Below the pieces are notes generated by a model that was not told the origin of the DNA, searched no databases, and saw nothing but the letters and a program-made list of their open reading frames with translations. From NCBI GenBank assembly GCA_017398245.1, contig JAFQGN010000114.1, positions 1 to 5,385 of the forward strand: a DNA stretch of 5,385 bases, read 5' to 3'. How positions within the stretch are numbered: position 1 is the first letter of the stretch; every line of letters starts with the position of its first letter. This document shows, piece by piece, positions 1 through 5,385 of the stretch. A program made the translations under genes and the position numbers. This DNA is from Clostridia bacterium (lineage in GTDB: Bacteria; Bacillota_A; Clostridia; Christensenellales; Aristaeellaceae).

Positions 1-908
1 ATATGGTACTTTTCTTCGACATCGGCTCCCCAGGAGTTGATGCCGCCCACGCCGCGCATGGCGCCGTAGACGCACAGCACGGTCCTGCGGGCCGGGGGCA
101 GTTCTTCGATATGGGTGGCGTTTTCCAGCTCTTCCGCCGTATAGGGCAGACAGGAGAACATGAACGGTGCATCGGCCTTGGCGACTTTCAGGGTAAAGGG
201 CTCGCACTTGAGGCAGGTGTTGTCCTGCGTGGTGGCGCGCTTGATTTCGACCCATTCGGTATCACAGTGCAGGCCGTTTTCCTGCGGAACGATATACTTC
301 GCGACCGGCAGGCCTTCCACTTCGTATACGCCGGGCACGCCGCCCTTTTTGCGGTCGGGATAGGTCTCGCCGGAAAGGCCTTCGTAGGTGAAGCCAAGGG
401 CCTTGGTGGGCATGACCATGCGCATGCCGAAGCACGGCAGCTGCGGGAGGCCCTGCGCGCCGTCAAACTTTGCGCTCACGCGGATCTTTTCGGGGGTCAC
501 GGTATAGGTGACGTGGGTCATGGCCGCCGGAACGGTCAGCGTTTCGTAATCGAAGGTGATGGAGATCTCCTCTGCCTGTTCATCGCCGGTCCAGCAGTTG
601 TTTTCCGGGCCGCGAAGGGCGGTGATCTCGTGGCCATCCATGACGACCTTGCCGCCGACATGCTTCTGGAAGACATCGGCAGAGAGCCAGACGGAGCTGC
701 GGGTATGGAAGCCGCAGCCGCGGTCGTTATCGGTCAGGGCGCGCCAATAGGTGGGCTTCATGGTGCGGTAGAGCCATTCTTTGCCGCCGACGACGAGGGA
801 TTCCATGCCGCCGGTAGCATAGTTAAAGATAACATGGAAGTTTTCTCCGGCCACGCCGAGAGTGACGTCGCCGAAGACGATCTTCAGCTTATTCATACTG
901 CTTGCCAT
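1..908 (-). CDS. lacM: beta-galactosidase small subunit, LacM type (3' end cut by window edge)
   Basis: This is the C-terminal domain of a LacZ-type GH2 beta-galactosidase encoded as its own polypeptide, expected to join LacL in a cytoplasmic complex hydrolysing lactose-like galactosides. The frame is open from ATG at 908 to the left edge (302 codons). Known LacM proteins have about 320 residues, so roughly 15 are missing. Visible landmarks are the WRALTDND motif (residues 55-62), equivalent to the APLDND region of E. coli LacZ; GLSGETYPDR near the middle; and GGINSW close to the end, whose Trp293 (codon 30-32) matches E. coli Trp999, a substrate-binding residue. The start at 908 (MASSMNKLK) is preferred over the in-frame ATG at 896 because AGGAGG lies 12 nt upstream of the former and 24 nt upstream of the latter. 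It overlaps lacL by 20 bp, so the two are translationally coupled or at least co-transcribed. It has no catalytic glutamates and should be inactive alone. Confidence 0.93.
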   Translation of the reverse strand, partial: MASSMNKLKIVFGDVTLGVAGENFHVIFNYATGGMESLVVGGKEWLYRTMKPTYWRALTDNDRGCGFHTRSSVWLSADVFQKHVGGKVVMDGHEITALRGPENNCWTGDEQAEEISITFDYETLTVPAAMTHVTYTVTPEKIRVSAKFDGAQGLPQLPCFGMRMVMPTKALGFTYEGLSGETYPDRKKGGVPGVYEVEGLPVAKYIVPQENGLHCDTEWVEIKRATTQDNTCLKCEPFTLKVAKADAPFMFSCLPYTAEELENATHIEELPPARRTVLCVYGAMRGVGGINSWGADVEEKYH

Positions 909-2760
909 AGAAATATCTAACCTCCTGCATGGCGGGTTTTTCGGTGCGGTCGGCAAAGACGATGCCGTTGCCGGAGAATTCGTAATCGGCCGGGCGGTCG
1001 TCGAAATCGCCGCCGTAGCGCATGACTTCCTCGCCGGTCACATCATCGCGCACGAGGATGGCCTGATCCATATAATCCCAGATATAGCCGCCCTGATACA
1101 TCTTGTATTTGAACAGGTCCATATAGGAATCGAACCCGCCGAGGGAATTGCCCATATCGTGCATGAATTCGCACAGGATGAAGGGCTTCTTGGGGTCGTT
1201 TTCGAGGTATTCGACGATATCCCACGGGGTGGTGTACATCTGGCTCTCCATATCGGAGATGCGGTCGGTATAGGGCCTGTCATTGAACACGCCTTCATAA
1301 TGCACGAGGCGGGAAGGATCGGCCTTCTTGAAATATTCGTTGGCCTTGACCAGAACTTCGCCGGCGAAGGATTCGTTGCCCAGAGACCAGATGATGACGG
1401 AGGTATGGTTCTTGAAGGTTTCAAAATTGGAGATCATGCGGTCAAGCACGGCGCCTTCCCACGCGGGGCAGGAGCCCGGCACGTTGAAGGAGGGCTCGAT
1501 GGCGCCGGCCTTCTGCCAGGTGCCGTGGGTCTCCAGATTGCTTTCGGCCATCATGTAGATGCCGTTTTCATCGCACTTGTGATACCAGCGGATGCGGTCC
1601 GGATAATGGCAGGTGCGCACGGAGTTGATATTATTGCGCTTGAAGCACTCGATATCCCAATCCTCATCGGCGTCGCAGACCACGCGGCCGCTCTTGGCGT
1701 TCCATTCGTGCCGGTTCACGCCCTTGATGATGAGGCGCTTGCCGTTATAGAGCATCACGCCGTCCTTGAGCTCGATGGTACGGAAGCCGAAGCGCCACGG
1801 TACGATCTCGCAAAGGGAGCCGTTTTCATCGGATACGCTCATTTCGATATCGTACAGAACAGGGCTGCCGTTTTCGTACAGCTCGACCGCCTCGGGCATA
1901 TCGATGGCGAAGGAGAGGTCGTTGGCGGCATCGTATTCCTTTTCAGCGAGGGTTTTGCCGTCCTTGCGGATGGCGACGGCGACCTTGCCCTTGCCGGTCA
2001 GCTTCAGATCCATGCCCACAACGCCGGCCTTGGTTTCCAGATCGACCTGCGGATGGATGAACATATCCTGAATGTGATTCTTGGGAAGGCCGAACAGGTT
2101 CACAGAGCGGAAAATGCCGGAGAAGCGGAAGAAATCCTGATCCTCAAGCCAGGCGGCGGTGGAGCGCTTGTGCACTTCCACGCAAAGGACGTTGCCCTTT
2201 TCGCGGATGACGTCGGTCAGATCGAACTCGGAGGGGGTGAAGGTGTCTTCGCTGTAGCCGATGAACACGCCGTTGCAGAATACGTACATGGCCTGCTCGA
2301 CGCCTTCAAAGCGCACGGTGACGCGCTTGCCGACGAGGCCGGGCTCCAGATCAAACTGCTTCACATAGGAGCCGACGGGGTTATATTCGGCATCGGAAAA
2401 CTGGCCGGGCATATCTCCGGTGATGAAGGTGTTCGCCGGGCGGCGATAGAGATGGCCTTCCCACGGATACATGGTGTTGATATAGTGGATGCGGTCGTAG
2501 CCGGCAATCTCCATATGCATGGGCACGGTGATCTCGCCGAAGGAGGAATAATCGTAGCCCTCCTGCCAGAAATCGGCCGGGCGCTGCGCGGCGTTTTTGG
2601 ACCATGCAAACTTCCACGCGCCGTCCAGATTCTGCATCAGCGCGCTCTTTCCGGCGGCGAGGTCTTCCTTGCCCGCATAGGGGGTGTGATCGGAGTGCGC
2701 CGGGATCCGGTTCACCTGAAATACCTGCGGATCATCCAGCCATCTGATATCCGGGTGCAT
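889..2760 (-). CDS. lacL: beta-galactosidase large subunit, LacL type (GH2)
   Basis: Complete 623-residue catalytic subunit of a heteromeric GH2 beta-galactosidase; known LacL proteins are about 626 residues. The N-terminus (WLDDPQVFQVNRIPAHSDH) is typical of LacL and has no signal peptide, so the enzyme is cytoplasmic. Domains in order: jelly-roll sugar-binding domain (about 40-215, with LEDQDFFRFSGIFR at 205-218), immunoglobulin-like domain (about 220-327), and TIM barrel (about 328-623). By comparison with E. coli LacZ, Glu463 (GNES) is the acid/base and Glu531 (CEFMHDMGNS) the nucleophile. Glu410 and His412 (ETHG) are Mg ligands. His351, His385, Tyr509, His534, Trp561, Phe595 and Asn598 also match active-site positions. 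ATG at 2760 follows AAAGGAG with 6-nt spacing. The chain stops just after the barrel (MQEVRYFYGKQYE), where LacZ would continue into its fourth domain; the remainder is supplied by lacM. No frameshift or missing catalytic residue is seen. Confidence 0.96.
   Translation of the reverse strand: MHPDIRWLDDPQVFQVNRIPAHSDHTPYAGKEDLAAGKSALMQNLDGAWKFAWSKNAAQRPADFWQEGYDYSSFGEITVPMHMEIAGYDRIHYINTMYPWEGHLYRRPANTFITGDMPGQFSDAEYNPVGSYVKQFDLEPGLVGKRVTVRFEGVEQAMYVFCNGVFIGYSEDTFTPSEFDLTDVIREKGNVLCVEVHKRSTAAWLEDQDFFRFSGIFRSVNLFGLPKNHIQDMFIHPQVDLETKAGVVGMDLKLTGKGKVAVAIRKDGKTLAEKEYDAANDLSFAIDMPEAVELYENGSPVLYDIEMSVSDENGSLCEIVPWRFGFRTIELKDGVMLYNGKRLIIKGVNRHEWNAKSGRVVCDADEDWDIECFKRNNINSVRTCHYPDRIRWYHKCDENGIYMMAESNLETHGTWQKAGAIEPSFNVPGSCPAWEGAVLDRMISNFETFKNHTSVIIWSLGNESFAGEVLVKANEYFKKADPSRLVHYEGVFNDRPYTDRISDMESQMYTTPWDIVEYLENDPKKPFILCEFMHDMGNSLGGFDSYMDLFKYKMYQGGYIWDYMDQAILVRDDVTGEEVMRYGGDFDDRPADYEFSGNGIVFADRTEKPAMQEVRYFYGKQYE
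921..926 (-). promoter_or_regulatory. ribosome binding site of lacM, inside lacL
   Basis: AGGAGG (minus strand, followed by TT) lies within lacL codons 612-614 (Gln-Glu-Val). It is 12 nt before the ATG at 908 and 24 nt before the in-frame ATG at 896, which is why 908 was chosen. The spacing is slightly long but the match to the anti-Shine-Dalgarno sequence is strong. Confidence 0.75.
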
Positions 2761-2766
2761 AGTTGG

Positions 2767-2773
2767 CTCCTTT
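2767..2773 (-). promoter_or_regulatory. ribosome binding site of lacL
   Basis: AAAGGAG on the minus strand, 6 nt before the ATG at 2760-2758. It fixes the lacL start. Its upstream four bases are part of the 16-bp palindrome. Confidence 0.85.
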
Positions 2774-2785
2774 CAGGCCTGAAAG
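2770..2785. repeat. perfect 16-bp palindrome overlapping the lacL ribosome binding site
   Basis: CTTTCAGGCCTGAAAG is identical on both strands. Its lacL-proximal half supplies the AAAG of the AAAGGAG ribosome binding site. In RNA it can form a 6-bp stem closing a GGCC tetraloop. Flanking GGC (2790-2788 as GGC in the transcript) and GCC (2766-2764) could extend the stem across an internal loop, enclosing the whole GGAG. It may be a protein operator or a translation-control hairpin. The motif does not match a regulator I recognise. Confidence 0.55.
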
Positions 2786-2794
2786 CGGCCGGTG

Positions 2795-2828
2795 AAAAAT
2801 AAAAACGCATCGCCCCGAGGGGCGCATG
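2795..2828 (-). other. GC-rich stem-loop with T-tract in the lacL leader (5' stabiliser or attenuator)
   Basis: On the minus strand CGCCCC (2824-2819) can pair with GGGGCG (2816-2811). CAT (2828-2826) pairs with ATG (2810-2808) around a single bulged G. Eleven bases later in the transcript comes TTTTTATTTTT (2805-2795). This has the form of an intrinsic terminator, but it lies downstream of the predicted start at about 2834 and upstream of lacL. It would therefore be transcribed as the first element of the leader. It could be a 5' stem-loop protecting the mRNA, an attenuator, or a backup terminator for read-through from the upstream gene. Confidence 0.6.
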
Positions 2829-2840
2829 TTTCCATATACG

Positions 2841-2869
2841 ATAATAGCAGAAACACGGGCGAAACACAA
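2841..2869 (-). promoter_or_regulatory. candidate sigma-70/SigA-type extended -10 promoter for lacLM
   Basis: Reading the minus strand, TATTAT (2846-2841, 5 of 6 to consensus) is preceded by TG one base upstream (2849-2848), giving an extended -10 element TGCTATTAT. A weak -35, TTGTGT (2869-2864, 3 of 6), sits 17 bp upstream. Predicted transcription start is about 2833-2835, giving a leader near 74 nt. It is the best promoter in the gap between the terminator and lacL. A weak -35 with an extended -10 would suit an activator-dependent or moderately regulated promoter; that last point is inference. Confidence 0.6.
2850..2867 (-). repeat. direct repeat GTGTTTC, two copies 11 bp apart, within the lacLM promoter
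   Basis: On the minus strand the 7-mer GTGTTTC occurs at 2867-2861 and again at 2856-2850, separated by GCCC. The repeat period is 11 bp, about one helical turn. The copies lie between and partly over the -35 and -10 elements, so a protein on both would sit on one DNA face inside the promoter. No known regulator family is recognised from the motif. Confidence 0.5.
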
Positions 2870-2949
2870 GCCAAAGGCCGCCGTCGGGCAAAAAGAATGC
2901 TCACGGGGGGCGCTTTCTGCTTAGGACTCAGTCGTATGCGGCAGTTTCG

Positions 2950-2991
2950 TGCAAGAGAAAAGAGGCGCTCCCTCGACGGGGAACGCCTCTT
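2950..2991 (-). terminator. intrinsic terminator of the single-chain beta-galactosidase gene
   Basis: The hairpin begins 12 nt after the TAA at 3004-3006. The arms are 2978-2991 and 2960-2973 around a 4-nt loop. The stem is AAGAGGCG paired with CGCCTCTT, one mismatch, four further pairs and a G-T wobble at the loop. On the minus strand it is followed by a T-rich tail (TTTCTCTT). Placement, stem strength and tail all fit a Rho-independent terminator that separates this gene from lacLM. Confidence 0.85.
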
Positions 2992-3003
2992 CTGTGAAGC
3001 AGG

Positions 3004-5385
<2,382 letters not shown>

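Noticed and set aside
889..908. Idea that lacL and lacM are one lacZ broken by a frameshift
   Set aside because: lacL has the normal LacL length and ends naturally. lacM has its own start and ribosome site, and the domain between them is absent rather than out of frame. This is the known two-subunit architecture, not a mutation.
3..920. 305-codon open frame on the plus strand opposite lacM
   Set aside because: Same explanation: an antisense shadow in register with a strongly biased real gene that has clear LacM motifs.
2780..2793. Possible catabolite-response (cre) site TGAAAGCGGCCGGT
   Set aside because: Only the first half (TGAAAGCG) fits the cre consensus. The second half lacks the required T and CA, so it is not supported.
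862..2802. 646-codon open frame on the plus strand opposite lacL
   Set aside because: It is in codon register with lacL and stays open only because lacL lacks TTA, CTA and TCA codons. Its product is a low-complexity His/Ala/Gly/Val-rich sequence with no recognisable domain, and no ribosome binding site supports it.
2870..2950. Search for a second promoter, riboswitch or small RNA between terminator and promoter
   Set aside because: A TTGCAC hexamer (about 2952-2947, minus strand) has no -10 at proper spacing, and no conserved RNA element was recognisable.

Overview
The window is wall-to-wall glycoside hydrolase family 2 (GH2) beta-galactosidase coding sequence, all on the minus strand. The DNA is GC-rich (roughly 58-60% by eye). 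It has strong AGGAGG-type ribosome binding sites and short intergenic spacing. A split LacL/LacM-type enzyme is typical of Bacillota, so a GC-rich, probably gut-associated member of the Clostridia is a reasonable guess. That taxonomic placement is inference; no rRNA or other marker is present.

Layout, in the direction of transcription (right to left). (1) Positions 5385-3004 hold a long single-chain LacZ-type beta-galactosidase whose N-terminal part, about 250 residues, lies beyond the right edge. It ends at a TAA followed 12 nt later by a good intrinsic terminator (about 2950-2991). (2) The intergenic stretch 3003-2761 (243 bp) holds that terminator, an extended -10 promoter (2841-2869) with a repeated GTGTTTC element inside it, and a leader of about 74 nt. 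The leader carries a GC hairpin with a T-tract and a perfect 16-bp palindrome touching the ribosome binding site. Nothing recognisable was found between about 2870 and 2950. (3) Positions 2760-889 encode a complete LacL-type large subunit (623 aa) with all GH2 catalytic residues. (4) Positions 908-1 encode a LacM-type small subunit, overlapping the lacL end by 20 bp in another frame. The left edge removes its last residues, probably about 15.

The genes should work on the same chemistry: hydrolysis of terminal beta-D-galactosides such as lactose or galacto-oligosaccharides in the cytoplasm. LacL supplies the (beta/alpha)8-barrel catalytic machinery. LacM supplies the C-terminal beta-sandwich and the tryptophan that completes the active site. 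The upstream single-chain paralogue is a differently built enzyme: it has an extra domain absent from the split pair, an insertion between its two catalytic glutamates, and Cys where LacM has Trp. The terminator plus a private promoter suggest the two enzymes are separately expressed.

I see no clearly novel system. The points worth a second look are the lacL leader, the promoter repeat, the dual-use lacM ribosome binding site, the contrasts between the two enzymes, and the complete absence of TTA, CTA and TCA codons in all three genes.
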